Assembly (NCBI RefSeq): GCF_001500125.1
Contig: NZ_LQIV01000016.1
Span: forward strand, 1-64,000
Length of the DNA: 64,000 bases
Direction: 5' to 3'
Origin: Mycobacterium sp. IS-1742
Lineage (GTDB): Bacteria; Actinomycetota; Actinomycetes; Mycobacteriales; Mycobacteriaceae
Shown here in pieces: positions 1-8,439 of this stretch. The first letter of the stretch is position 1; the number at the start of each line of letters is the position of its first letter. Both the position numbers and the translations under genes were made by a program. The notes under the pieces are model-generated. The model saw only the letters and a list, made by a program, of their open reading frames with translations, searched no databases and had not been told where the DNA came from.

Positions 1-194
1 CGACCCAGCCGACCACGACGACGACCACGCAGCCGACCACCACGACCCAGCCGACCACCACGACCCAGCCGACCACCACGCAGCCGACCACGACCCAGCC
101 GCCGGTGACCACCACGACGAACGCGGTGACGACGACGTACGTGACGGTGCCGTTCGTGCCGGTCCCGATCCCGATCCCGGTGCCCGGCAACTGA
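1..194 (+). CDS. C-terminal end of a Thr/Pro-rich protein (partial)
   Basis: Only the last 63 codons are in the window, ending at TGA 192-194. The visible part is built of TQPTTT-type repeats followed by a Val/Pro-rich end (PVPIPIPVPGN). This is the composition of the extracytoplasmic tails seen on the Hsp70-like protein at 44639-46441 and the membrane protein at 53952-54470. It is therefore probably the outer tail of a membrane-anchored protein, possibly a third Hsp70-like paralogue. The upstream domains are outside the window, so no function can be assigned. Confidence 0.6.
   Translation, partial: TQPTTTTTTQPTTTTQPTTTTQPTTTQPTTTQPPVTTTTNAVTTTYVTVPFVPVPIPIPVPGN
3..107 (+). repeat. Tandem coding repeat (TQPTTT units)
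   Basis: Short direct repeats of the type ACCCAGCCGACCACCACG recur with small variations and stay in frame, giving a Thr-Gln-Pro-Thr-Thr-Thr periodicity. They form a low-complexity protein tail and are not a CRISPR or intergenic repeat. Confidence 0.7.
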
Positions 195-285
195 GCGGAC
201 GGCCGCAGTCCTTGCGTTTGTTCGACAGCGGTTCACAGCTTTGCTTAAGGTTGACCCGGGGTTGGGCGAATCAGCGGGGTGAGTG

Positions 286-1143
286 ATGGATGCGCATGTG
301 CGACTGGGGCTGAGCACTCCTGCGGGTGTGTTCGGTCTCGACGAGGTCGCCGCGACCAGCGCCGCCGTCGCCCGGCAGGTGGATTACATCCTCTGGTACG
401 AGGATTTCGCCGCCCCACCGCCGGTGAGCGGGATCGCCAAGGTGGATGCCGCCGGCGCCACTGCGGTGATCACCTGGGAACCCTGGCTCTGGCGCACCGA
501 CGTCACGGCGGCCGGCGCGGCCACGATGTCCGGGATCGCCGAAGGCCGGCACGACGACCACCTGTTCGCGTGGGCGGCGGCCCTCGCGGTGACCGGCACG
601 CCGGTCCACCTCCGGTTCGCGCACGAGTTCAACGGCGACTGGTATCCGTGGACGCCCGCCCAGGGCACGACCCCCGACGTCTACGTCGCCGCCTGGCGTC
701 ACACACACGACCTGTTCCGCCGCGCCGGCGCGACGAACGTGCGGTGGATGTGGTCGCCGGACGCGATGTCGCGCGGTGATCAGCCGCTGAGTGCGTGGTT
801 CCCCGGCGACGACTACGTCGACGTGGTCGGTATAGACGGCTACAACTGGGGAACAACACGTCCATGGAGTCGATGGACACCTCCGGTCGAGCTCTTCGGC
901 CCCGCCGTCACCGAGGTCCGCGCGCTGACCGGCCGGCCCATGATGCTCGCCGAGGTCGGCTGCGCCGAGGACGGCGGCGACAAGGCCGACTGGATCTCCG
1001 CGCTGATCGCCTGGGCGGCCGCCCAACCCGACGTCGGAGCGGTCATCTGGTTCGACCACGACAAGGAGACCGACTGGCGGATCACCAGCACGCCGGCGGC
1101 GACCGCGGCGATGGCAGACGCGCTGCGGGTGGTGACGCCGTGA
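286..1143 (+). CDS. GH26-like (beta-mannanase family) glycoside hydrolase without signal peptide
   Basis: The product is a 285-residue protein that looks like a glycoside hydrolase family 26 TIM barrel. The HEFNGDW motif at about residues 112-118 fits the family acid/base H-E-x-N region, and Glu at about 222 in LAEVG fits the nucleophile at the end of strand 7. A TGA lies directly upstream at 280-282, so no secretion signal can be added; GTG 283 or ATG 286 is the start. Its stop overlaps the GTG of the phosphatase gene, so it is the first gene of an operon with a cellulose-synthase-like enzyme. By analogy with BcsZ it may trim the polymer made by that enzyme. The absence of a signal peptide is odd for that role. 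The substrate is not determined. Confidence 0.7.
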   Translation: MDAHVRLGLSTPAGVFGLDEVAATSAAVARQVDYILWYEDFAAPPPVSGIAKVDAAGATAVITWEPWLWRTDVTAAGAATMSGIAEGRHDDHLFAWAAALAVTGTPVHLRFAHEFNGDWYPWTPAQGTTPDVYVAAWRHTHDLFRRAGATNVRWMWSPDAMSRGDQPLSAWFPGDDYVDVVGIDGYNWGTTRPWSRWTPPVELFGPAVTEVRALTGRPMMLAEVGCAEDGGDKADWISALIAWAAAQPDVGAVIWFDHDKETDWRITSTPAATAAMADALRVVTP

Positions 1144-2381
1144 ACGCCGAGACGACGGTGTCGCCGTACGCCCTGCCGCCGGAGGTGGAGGACGAACGCG
1201 TCCGCTCCCTGGCCCAGCTCCACGTGCTCGACACCCCGCCGGAGGACCGCTTCGCCCGAATCACCCGGATGGCGCGCCACGTGTTCGGCATCCCCATGGC
1301 GGCCGTCGCTCTGGTCGACCGGGACCGGCAGTGGTTCAAACAGGTCGACGGCCTCGACATCGGCGTCAACCTGCCGCGCAGCAGGACGATCTGCCAGGCG
1401 ACCATCGCGCGCAGCTACGAGCAACCCGACAATCCGGCGCTGATCATCGAAGACGCCGCCGCGAGACCGGAATTCGCGATGGTGCCGGGCATCGGGGAGC
1501 CGGGCGGCATCCGGTTCTACGCCGGCTACCCGCTGTACGGTCCCGGCGGGCATCCCGTCGGCACCTTCTGCATCTACGACACCGAACCCCGGTCGCTGAC
1601 GGAGGCCGAACTCGGGACGTTCTTCGAACTGGCCTCCTGGGCGCAGCGCGAACTCGAACAGGCCGACGACATCGAGCGCGCGGCGGAGGTCCAGCGCCAT
1701 CTGCTGCCGCGAGCGCTCGGCGACCTACGCGGCTACTCGGTCTGCGCGATGTGCCTGCCCGCCTACGCGGTCGGGGGCGACTTCTACGACCACTACCGGG
1801 TCGACGGCGGCGCGGTGTTCACCGTGGCCGACGTGATGGGCAAGGGTCTGGGCGCGGCGATCCTGGCCGCCAGCGTGCGCTCGGCGCTGCGGGGCGCCTC
1901 CCGCGCGGTCGACGAGGCCGCGTGCGCGATGGACCTCGAGGACGTCGTCAAGGCGGTCGCCGAACAACTCGCCGACGACCTGAGCAGGACGGATACGTTC
2001 GTCACGCTGTTCCACTGTCACCTCGACACGGCCACCGGGAGGGTGCACTACGTCGACGCCGGCCACGGCTTCGCCGTCGTGGTCCGCGCGGACGGCCGCG
2101 TCGACGGACTCGACAGCGTCGGCATCCCCCTGGGAGTGATGCCCGGCGCCACCTGGGATTGCGGCGAGGCGACGCTGGGCGAGGGCGACACCCTGATCGT
2201 CGCCTCCGACGGGGTGCTCGACCTCATCGGTGACGGCAGCGATGTGCGCCCTGCGCTGCGCTTCGTCGCCCACCACGCCGAACCGGCCGATCTGTGCGCC
2301 CGCGCCCGCGCGCTGGTCGCCGAGAAGTCACCGCTGGACGACGTCACTCTCGTGGCGGTGCGCCGAGAGCCGACCGCGTGA
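1140..2381 (+). CDS. GAF domain-PP2C (SpoIIE/RsbU-type) serine phosphatase
   Basis: This is a 413-residue protein starting at GTG 1140, overlapping the previous stop. Residues about 20-170 form a GAF domain (LDTPPEDRF near its start, GTFCIYD near its end). Residues about 185-410 form a PP2C-type phosphatase, with the metal-binding GGDFYD at about 211, DVMGKG, GHGF at about 307 and ASDGVLD at about 355. In this family the phosphatase dephosphorylates a STAS anti-sigma-factor antagonist after a signal is sensed by the N-terminal domain. The likely substrate is the STAS protein at 4354-4695 in the same operon. The ligand of the GAF domain cannot be read from the sequence. Confidence 0.85.
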   Translation: MNAETTVSPYALPPEVEDERVRSLAQLHVLDTPPEDRFARITRMARHVFGIPMAAVALVDRDRQWFKQVDGLDIGVNLPRSRTICQATIARSYEQPDNPALIIEDAAARPEFAMVPGIGEPGGIRFYAGYPLYGPGGHPVGTFCIYDTEPRSLTEAELGTFFELASWAQRELEQADDIERAAEVQRHLLPRALGDLRGYSVCAMCLPAYAVGGDFYDHYRVDGGAVFTVADVMGKGLGAAILAASVRSALRGASRAVDEAACAMDLEDVVKAVAEQLADDLSRTDTFVTLFHCHLDTATGRVHYVDAGHGFAVVVRADGRVDGLDSVGIPLGVMPGATWDCGEATLGEGDTLIVASDGVLDLIGDGSDVRPALRFVAHHAEPADLCARARALVAEKSPLDDVTLVAVRREPTA

Positions 2382-4354
2382 GGCATCACCTGCCCGACAC
2401 CCCCACCGGGACGTACCCGTCGCCATGGCTGCGGCTGCTGATCCTCTGCACCGCCCTGCTGGGCGTCAACTACATCGTCTGGCGCTGGTTCGGGTCGATC
2501 AACTGGGCCGCGTGGTGGATTGCCGTGCCCCTGGTGATCGCCGAGACCTACAGCGTCATCGACTCGCTGCTGTTCGGGATGACGATGTGGAAGATGTTGC
2601 GACGCAACCCTCCTCCGCCACCTCCCGACGATGCGACCGTCGACGTCTTCATCACCACCTACAACGAACCGATCGAGATGGTGCTGGAGACCGCCGAGGC
2701 CGCCCAGCGCATCCGCTTCCCGCACTCGACGTGGATCCTCGACGACGGCGACCGTCACGAGCTGGCCGAAGCGGCGGCCGAACGCGGGATCGGCTACATC
2801 ACCCGATCGTCGAGTTGGACCCCGGACAAACCGCGGCATGCCAAGGCGGGCAACCTGAACAACGCGCTGTTCGAGACCGACGGGGAGTACATCCTCGTGC
2901 TCGACGCCGATCAGGTACCCGACCCCGGCATTCTCGACAAGACGCTCGGCTATTTCCGCGATCCCTACATGGCGCTGGTGCAGACGCCGCAGTACTTCCA
3001 CAACGTGCCGTTCAGCGATCCGCTGGGCAGCCAGGCACCGTTGTTCTACGGCCCGATCCAGCAGGGCAAGGACGGGTGGAACGCCGCCTACTTCTGCGGG
3101 TCGAACGCGGTGCTGCGCCGGGAGGCACTGATGCGCCTCGGGATTCGCGGGTACGTCCGCGCCGTGGAAGAAGGTGTCCGGCGGACCTTGTATGCGGCGC
3201 GGAAGATGATCAAGACCGCGCGCAAACAGCCCGGCGGGGACCAGCCCGAGGTGCAGGAGGCGCTCGAGTCGGTGCTGCAGGCGGTGCGCGACGCCCGCCG
3301 CCAACTGCGGGACAAGCGTGCCCTGGCCGACATCACCTTCGACTTTCAGCAGCGTGTCGATGCGGCGGCGCGCACGGTGGTCGACGCCGACGTCACCGCC
3401 ATGCGGGCAGACCTCGAGGTCATCACCGCCCTGAGCGAAAGCCCCGAGACCACCGCCACGACAGTGGTGTTCGACGACGAAGCGCTGGAGTCGCTCGCCG
3501 GCCGGGAGTGGTCACCGCTCGGTGCGATCGAATCGATCGGCGCGATGATCCGTGCCGTCGACGTGGGCCGCGACGACGAGGCACAGCCCATGCTGCCGAT
3601 GGCCACGATCTCGGTCACCGAGGACATGGCCACCTGTATGCGGTTGCACGCACTGGGCTGGAAGTCGGCCTACCACCACGAAGTCCTCGCCCGCGGCCTC
3701 GCACCCGACGACGTGCGCACCATGCTCACGCAGCGGCTGCGGTGGGCGCAGGGCACCATCCAGGTGATGTTGCGGGAGAACCCGTTCGTGCAGAAGGGGC
3801 TCTCGATCGGCCAGAAGCTCATGTACTGGGCGACGATGTACAGCTACCTGGCCGGGTTCGCCGCCCTGGCCTACATCGCCGCGCCCGCGATCTACCTGAT
3901 CTTCGGCATCATGCCGGTGACCGCCTACAGCTGGGACTTCTTCGGTCGGCTGATCCCGTTCCTGCTGCTCAACCAGTTGATGTTCATCATCATCAGCCGC
4001 GGCACGCCGACCTGGCGGGGTCAGCAGTACAGCCTCGCCCTGTTCCCGGTGTGGATCCGGGCCTGCTACACGGCGTTTCTCAACGTGGTGTTCGGGCGGC
4101 CGCTGGGCTTCGCGGTCACGCCGAAGACACGGCAGGAGGCGACCGCGATCCCGTGGCACCTGGTGAAGTGGCAGCTGGCCGCGATCGTGATGCTGGTGGT
4201 CGCGTCGATCATCGGCATCGTGCAGTTGTACTTCGGCGCGATCTCCGTACTCGGTGTGGGCGTGAACCTCTTCTGGGTGCTGTTCGACCTGTTGATTCTC
4301 AGCGTGGTGTTTCAGGCGGTGCGATACCGCGGACACCAGGACGAAGGAGTGTGA
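2378..4354 (+). CDS. Cellulose-synthase-like family 2 glycosyltransferase, multi-spanning membrane protein
   Basis: The product has 658 residues; GTG 2378 overlaps the previous stop as GTGA. Two N-terminal membrane helices are followed by a GT2 catalytic domain with TTYNEP, DDGD, the DAD metal site, FCGSNAVLRREA, TED and QRLRW (the Q-x-x-R-W processivity motif). About five C-terminal membrane helices follow. This is the BcsA-type arrangement for polymerising and extruding a beta-linked polysaccharide. Two things differ from BcsA: no C-terminal PilZ (c-di-GMP) domain is seen, and about 150 extra residues, largely helical, lie between the FCGSNAV motif and TED (about residues 255-400). The polymer is unknown. 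Flanking phosphatase, STAS and kinase genes suggest non-c-di-GMP control. Confidence 0.85.
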   Translation: MRHHLPDTPTGTYPSPWLRLLILCTALLGVNYIVWRWFGSINWAAWWIAVPLVIAETYSVIDSLLFGMTMWKMLRRNPPPPPPDDATVDVFITTYNEPIEMVLETAEAAQRIRFPHSTWILDDGDRHELAEAAAERGIGYITRSSSWTPDKPRHAKAGNLNNALFETDGEYILVLDADQVPDPGILDKTLGYFRDPYMALVQTPQYFHNVPFSDPLGSQAPLFYGPIQQGKDGWNAAYFCGSNAVLRREALMRLGIRGYVRAVEEGVRRTLYAARKMIKTARKQPGGDQPEVQEALESVLQAVRDARRQLRDKRALADITFDFQQRVDAAARTVVDADVTAMRADLEVITALSESPETTATTVVFDDEALESLAGREWSPLGAIESIGAMIRAVDVGRDDEAQPMLPMATISVTEDMATCMRLHALGWKSAYHHEVLARGLAPDDVRTMLTQRLRWAQGTIQVMLRENPFVQKGLSIGQKLMYWATMYSYLAGFAALAYIAAPAIYLIFGIMPVTAYSWDFFGRLIPFLLLNQLMFIIISRGTPTWRGQQYSLALFPVWIRACYTAFLNVVFGRPLGFAVTPKTRQEATAIPWHLVKWQLAAIVMLVVASIIGIVQLYFGAISVLGVGVNLFWVLFDLLILSVVFQAVRYRGHQDEGV

Positions 4355-4695
4355 TGAGCAACTACCCGACCCGCACCACCGATTCCGGTGTGTTGGTGAT
4401 CCGTCCGGAGGGGCGCCTGAACATGGTGGCCGCACCGGCGCTGCGCAAGCAGATCCACGAACTCGTCGACGGCGGCAGCGCCCGCGTCGTCGTCGACCTC
4501 AGCGCGACGGACTTCATCGACTCCTCGGGCCTCGGCGCTCTCATCTCCGGCCTCAAGGTGGCCAGGCAGGCCGGCGGCGACCTCCGGATCGCGGCGCCCA
4601 CCAGGCAGGTGACCACCGTGCTCGAACTGACCAACCTCAATCGTGTTCTGAGCACCTATGATTCGGCCGACGGTGCGTTCGATGCCGACGCATGA
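4354..4695 (+). CDS. STAS-domain anti-sigma-factor antagonist
   Basis: This 113-residue single STAS domain starts at an ATG that shares its first base with the stop of the glycosyltransferase gene. The signature FIDSSGLG (Ser57/Ser58) is the SpoIIAA/RsbV phosphorylation site. In partner switching the unphosphorylated form binds and removes the kinase/anti-sigma protein, whose gene starts inside this one at 4682. The operon therefore encodes all three parts of a switch: phosphatase, antagonist and kinase. No sigma factor gene is nearby, so the final target may be a distant sigma factor or the glycosyltransferase itself. Confidence 0.85.
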   Translation: MSNYPTRTTDSGVLVIRPEGRLNMVAAPALRKQIHELVDGGSARVVVDLSATDFIDSSGLGALISGLKVARQAGGDLRIAAPTRQVTTVLELTNLNRVLSTYDSADGAFDADA

Positions 4696-5095
4696 TCCGT
4701 CGGTGGTACTCGAGACCACGACGGGGCCGGACACGCTCGACGCGGTCCAGCGCACGCTCGACGCACTGTGGGCGGACCATGACATCGACGAGATGGTGCG
4801 CATCCACGTCGATCTCGCGGTCGGCGAGATCGCGGCCAACATCGTCGAGCACTCCGGCGGGGGTGACTCGGTCCGGTTGCGCATGGAGGTGACCCTCGAC
4901 GCGGATGCGGTGCGCACGACCTTCTTCGACGACGGCCACCCCTCGCCGGTCGACCTCGACGAGGTCAGCATGCCCGAGGAGTTGTCGGACCGCGGTCGCG
5001 GTCTGGCCATCGCGCACCGGGTGCTCGACGAACTCGCGTACCGCCGCGACAGCGACGGGAACCACTGGACGCTGGTCCGCAGCCGCACCCCCTGA
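4682..5095 (+). CDS. RsbW/SpoIIAB-type serine kinase (HATPase_c anti-sigma factor)
   Basis: This 137-residue GHKL-fold ATPase carries an N-box EIAANIVEHSGGG at about residues 48-60 and a G-box DRGRGLAIAH at about 102. ATG 4682 overlaps the STAS gene by 14 bases, which implies translational coupling. An earlier in-frame ATG at 4658 exists but lies deeper inside the STAS gene. Family proteins phosphorylate their STAS partner and sequester a sigma factor. The target here is unidentified. Confidence 0.83.
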   Translation: MPTHDPSVVLETTTGPDTLDAVQRTLDALWADHDIDEMVRIHVDLAVGEIAANIVEHSGGGDSVRLRMEVTLDADAVRTTFFDDGHPSPVDLDEVSMPEELSDRGRGLAIAHRVLDELAYRRDSDGNHWTLVRSRTP

Positions 5096-5126
5096 TCGCC
5101 GACGTCGCATCTGCAAGAATCGAGCG

Positions 5127-5705
5127 ATGTTGGTTCCCGAGAAGCCGGGGGGATTGCGGGAGCGCAAGAAACTGAAGACCCGCGCCACGATCCGGCGTGA
5201 AGCGCTGCGGCTCATCAAACAGCAGGGATACCACACCACGACCGTCGAACAGATCGCCGCGGCGTCCGACATCTCGCCACGGACCTTCTCGCGGTACTTC
5301 CCGACCAAAGAGGCCGTCCTGCTGTCGGATGACCAGATCGCCCCGATCATCGAGGCGTTCGTGGCCGCCCCCGCCGAACTGTCGGTCATCGACGCCTACC
5401 GGCATGCGGTCGAGACGACGTTCGGCGCGTTGAGCGATGACCAGCGTGAGGACGCCATCGTCGGGCAACGGTTGATGTACGAGGTGCCCGAGGCGCGCGG
5501 ACTGCTCTACACCGAGTACATCCGGCTCATCGAGCTGATCACCGAGGCGCTGACCAAGCGTCCGAATCAGCCGGACGACCTGATCGAACGCCGCACGCTC
5601 GCCGGGGCGATCGTCGGGGTGCTGATCGCGGCCTCACACGACACCCCGCTGCCCGGCGATCCCATCTCGCAGCATCTGCGCATCCTCGACGAGAAGCTGA
5701 AATAG
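5127..5705 (+). CDS. TetR-family transcriptional regulator
   Basis: The product has 192 residues. A TetR N-terminal DNA-binding domain (about residues 15-62) includes TTTVEQIAAASDISPRTFSR, followed by the FPTKEAVLL segment typical of the family. The C-terminal ligand-binding part is helical and unassigned. The gene lies 31 bp after the kinase gene on the same strand, so it could be read through from the polysaccharide operon. A strong hairpin follows it. Its ligand and operator are unknown. Confidence 0.85.
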   Translation: MLVPEKPGGLRERKKLKTRATIRREALRLIKQQGYHTTTVEQIAAASDISPRTFSRYFPTKEAVLLSDDQIAPIIEAFVAAPAELSVIDAYRHAVETTFGALSDDQREDAIVGQRLMYEVPEARGLLYTEYIRLIELITEALTKRPNQPDDLIERRTLAGAIVGVLIAASHDTPLPGDPISQHLRILDEKLK

Positions 5706-5718
5706 GCCCGCACACACG

Positions 5719-5749
5719 ACGAGGGGCGCCCGTTCCGGGCGCCCCTCGT
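5719..5749. terminator. Bidirectional hairpin terminator between convergent genes
   Basis: A perfect 14-bp stem (ACGAGGGGCGCCCG with its complement) with a 3-base loop sits between the TetR stop and the stop of the convergent small secreted-protein gene. There is no run of T after either arm, which is common for mycobacterial terminators. Confidence 0.7.
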
Positions 5750-5762
5750 TGCGGTTGCCGCG

Positions 5763-6011
5763 TCAGCGGACGGTGACGTAGACGACGCGGTCGTCGTTGT
5801 CGTAGCGGACCGAGACGATGCTGGACTGGTCGAGCGGCTTGACCATGCCCTGGTGGTTGACCCGCACCGCGTAGCCGCGGTCGTCGAGCTGCTCGATGGT
5901 GTTCTGCGCGTTGCCCGGTCCGGCCGGGGCGGCCTGGGTGGGGGCGGCGAGCCCGAAGACGGCGGTGGCCAGTCCTCCGGCGATGATGGTGGCGAATCCG
6001 AGCTTGTTCAT
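5763..6011 (-). CDS. Small secreted protein (82 aa), unknown function
   Basis: ATG 6011 is chosen over ATG 6017 because the AAAGAGGG ribosome site touches the upstream ATG but is six bases from this one. The first 25-30 residues are a signal peptide ending APTQAAPA. The mature part is about 55 residues with IEQLDDRGYAVRV and VSVRYDNDDRVVYVTVR, probably a small beta-rich domain. It has no cysteines and no lipobox. The family is one of many small exported mycobacterial proteins; no function is assigned. Confidence 0.75.
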   Translation of the reverse strand: MNKLGFATIIAGGLATAVFGLAAPTQAAPAGPGNAQNTIEQLDDRGYAVRVNHQGMVKPLDQSSIVSVRYDNDDRVVYVTVR

Positions 6012-6287
6012 GTCCATCCCTCTTTCTTTCCCTCTGTCTCGTGGTGGTCTGATCTGGTAAACCCCCAGGTCAGGGATTTAATTCCGGTGGCAGTCATTGA
6101 TCGACGAATGGCAGGATCGGTGCCCCGCACCGCTGACCGACCGGATGAACCCGCAGGTCAGGAAACGAAAGATCTTTGCCGAAATTGCATCATCAAACGA
6201 CTTTGCCGCTATCGTCAGGTGACCACCGGCCGCGATGCCGAGGGAATTCCAGATGGCGTCGGGGGATGCATCTTCAAGGGGACAACG

Positions 6288-8408
6288 ATGGATGCTTCGG
6301 CGTACGTGGGTCGTGTGGGCGGCTTGGCGGTGGCGTTGGGGGTGGGCGCCGCGGTGATGGTCGGAGCTCCTGGTACGGCGTTCGCCACGACCGGAGAACA
6401 GCCGTCGTCGCAGACGCCGTCCGACGAAAGCGCGAAACCTGCTGAGGGCGAGCAGGTTTCGGAGCCGCAGTCGAACCTCGACCAGAGCGAGGAGGGCGAC
6501 CCCGAAGAGGGGGACGAGCCCGAGGGTCTCGAGGAGGAACCCGACGACGAGCCCGTCGTCGAGGAACCGGAAGTCGTCCAGGAACCGGTGGTCGACGAGC
6601 CGGTGGTCGAAGAACCGGTCATCGAGGAACCGGCGGTCGAAGAGCCGGTGGTTGAAGAATCCGCGGTCGAGGAGACCGTCGACGCCACCACCCTGCAGCG
6701 TGACTCACGCGACCGCGGGGGCGACGCGCCGCAAGCCCAGCAGGCACTGGAGCCCGAAGAGCCCGAAACCCTCACCGAGACCGGGAACCTCGCGCGCGCC
6801 GGCTTCGACGCGGAGGCGCAGAAGGTCGCCGTACCACCCGCCGACACGGCGCAGACCGTCCTTCTCGGGAACGTCGAGCAGGTGGTGCAGTCGGTGGTGC
6901 CGCAGGCCGGGGCGGCCGTCACGGCGTTCACCGCACCCAGTGCCGCCCGCAACTCGGCTCCGGTGATCAGCCGGCTGCTCGCCGCGTTCGGTCTGGGTTC
7001 GCTGCGCAATCTGCCGTCGCTGCCCACCCCGGCGTGGGCGCTGAGCGCTCTGATGGCGCTGGGCTCGCGGCGCGAACTCGACCGGTCGGTGACGACGCGG
7101 TCGGTCACGACGAGCAGCCCCACCGTGTCCCTTGCCGCCGCCGCGGCTCCGTACGACCCGGCGAAGGACTATGTGGTGACCCCGGTGTCCGTCAGCGGCA
7201 ACACCGTCCGCATCACGAACGTCACCGGCCCGGGCGGTCTGAACAACACGATGACCCGCTTCGGGATCGGCGGCACCGACCTCGGGATCGTGTGGGACAA
7301 CGGGATCAAGGACGATCCGACCACGGCGGTCAACGAACACCAGGTCCTCATCGCCTTCGGCGACACGTTCAGCAACCGCACCCCGGTCCGCACCGGCGTG
7401 TGGCGGATGAACACGCTGTTCCGCAGCACCGACACGATGCTGTCCAACGGTATGTACGTGGCCGACGGCATCCCGCACGACCCCGGCATGTACAGCGGCT
7501 CGCCGATGAGCGACCCGAACTTCTCGCGCGAGATCATCGGCAACTACCACTACGGCATCGGGCCCGAGGTGACGATGATCCCGACGGCGGCGATCTCGGT
7601 GCCCGGCGCGGGTAAGAACGGCGCGACCCGGCAGTACATCAACTACATGGCCGTGAAGAGCTGGGATTCGCCCGGCCGGTGGACGACGAACTACTCGGCC
7701 ATCGCGTATTCCGACGACAACGGCCAGAACTGGACCGTGGTGCCGCAGTCGTCGGTACGTCCCGCGGCCGCGGGCCGCACGATCCTGCCGTTCGTCAACG
7801 GCGACCAGAACTTCCAGCAGGGTGCCTACGTCCGCAAGTACACCGTCGACCCGGTCACCGGTAAGCCGTTGAAAAATGCTGCGGGACAGGAGATCACCGA
7901 CGGCTACATCTACTCCTACGGCACCCCGGCGGGACGCACGGGTACGGCGTACGTGTCGCGGGTCGCCGAAGCCGACATCCTCGACAAGACGAAGTACGAG
8001 TACTGGAACGGGACGTCGTGGACGCCGGGCAACCCGGCCGCCGCCAAGCCGATCCTGCCGTCGACGACCACCACGAGTTTCTTCGGGCTGGTCAAGACCA
8101 CGACGTACCCCACGGTCAGTGAGATGTCGGTGCAGTACAACAGCTACGAGAAGAAATACATCATGTTGTACGGCGACAAGAACAACAACATCGTGATGCG
8201 CAAGGCCGATTCGCCGGAAGGGCCGTGGTCGGCCCCGATCACGCTGGTCACCGCGTCGAAGATGCCGGGGCTGTACGCGCCGATGATCCATCCGTGGTCG
8301 TCGACGGACAACGTCAGCGCCGAGGACCAGAAGTACCTGTACTGGAACCTGTCGACCTGGGACGACTACCAGGTCAAGCTGATGCGCACCGATCTGACGA
8401 AGGTGTAG
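6288..8408 (+). CDS. Secreted DUF4185-type protein with acidic, repetitive N-terminal region
   Basis: The product has 706 residues. A signal peptide (GRVGGLAVALGVGAAV, cleavage after AFA near residue 30) is followed by about 100 residues dominated by Glu, Pro and Val, with a repeated VVEEPV-like unit. A variable linker follows. From about residue 284 to the end lies a domain resembling DUF4185, with GIGGTDLGIVWDNG, LIAFGDTFSN and a C-terminal YLYWNLSTWDDYQV; such domains have a propeller-like, sialidase-resembling fold. The signal peptide core closely matches that of the gene at 22162. The acidic segment may act as a spacer through the cell wall (inference). The upstream 270 bp hold no recognisable gene; a 9-mer CAGGTCAGG occurs twice (6066, 6154). 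Confidence 0.75.
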   Translation: MDASAYVGRVGGLAVALGVGAAVMVGAPGTAFATTGEQPSSQTPSDESAKPAEGEQVSEPQSNLDQSEEGDPEEGDEPEGLEEEPDDEPVVEEPEVVQEPVVDEPVVEEPVIEEPAVEEPVVEESAVEETVDATTLQRDSRDRGGDAPQAQQALEPEEPETLTETGNLARAGFDAEAQKVAVPPADTAQTVLLGNVEQVVQSVVPQAGAAVTAFTAPSAARNSAPVISRLLAAFGLGSLRNLPSLPTPAWALSALMALGSRRELDRSVTTRSVTTSSPTVSLAAAAAPYDPAKDYVVTPVSVSGNTVRITNVTGPGGLNNTMTRFGIGGTDLGIVWDNGIKDDPTTAVNEHQVLIAFGDTFSNRTPVRTGVWRMNTLFRSTDTMLSNGMYVADGIPHDPGMYSGSPMSDPNFSREIIGNYHYGIGPEVTMIPTAAISVPGAGKNGATRQYINYMAVKSWDSPGRWTTNYSAIAYSDDNGQNWTVVPQSSVRPAAAGRTILPFVNGDQNFQQGAYVRKYTVDPVTGKPLKNAAGQEITDGYIYSYGTPAGRTGTAYVSRVAEADILDKTKYEYWNGTSWTPGNPAAAKPILPSTTTTSFFGLVKTTTYPTVSEMSVQYNSYEKKYIMLYGDKNNNIVMRKADSPEGPWSAPITLVTASKMPGLYAPMIHPWSSTDNVSAEDQKYLYWNLSTWDDYQVKLMRTDLTKV

Positions 8409-8439
8409 CGCCACGGCCGCGGCGGACGACAATACGGAT

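Noticed and set aside
1..110. Regular short repeats that could suggest a CRISPR or minisatellite
   Set aside because: The repeats are in frame, vary at third positions and encode a Thr/Gln/Pro tail; there are no spacers.
6066..6162. The 9-mer CAGGTCAGG repeated ahead of the DUF4185 gene
   Set aside because: It is too short and not symmetric; two copies in a GC-rich region can arise by chance.
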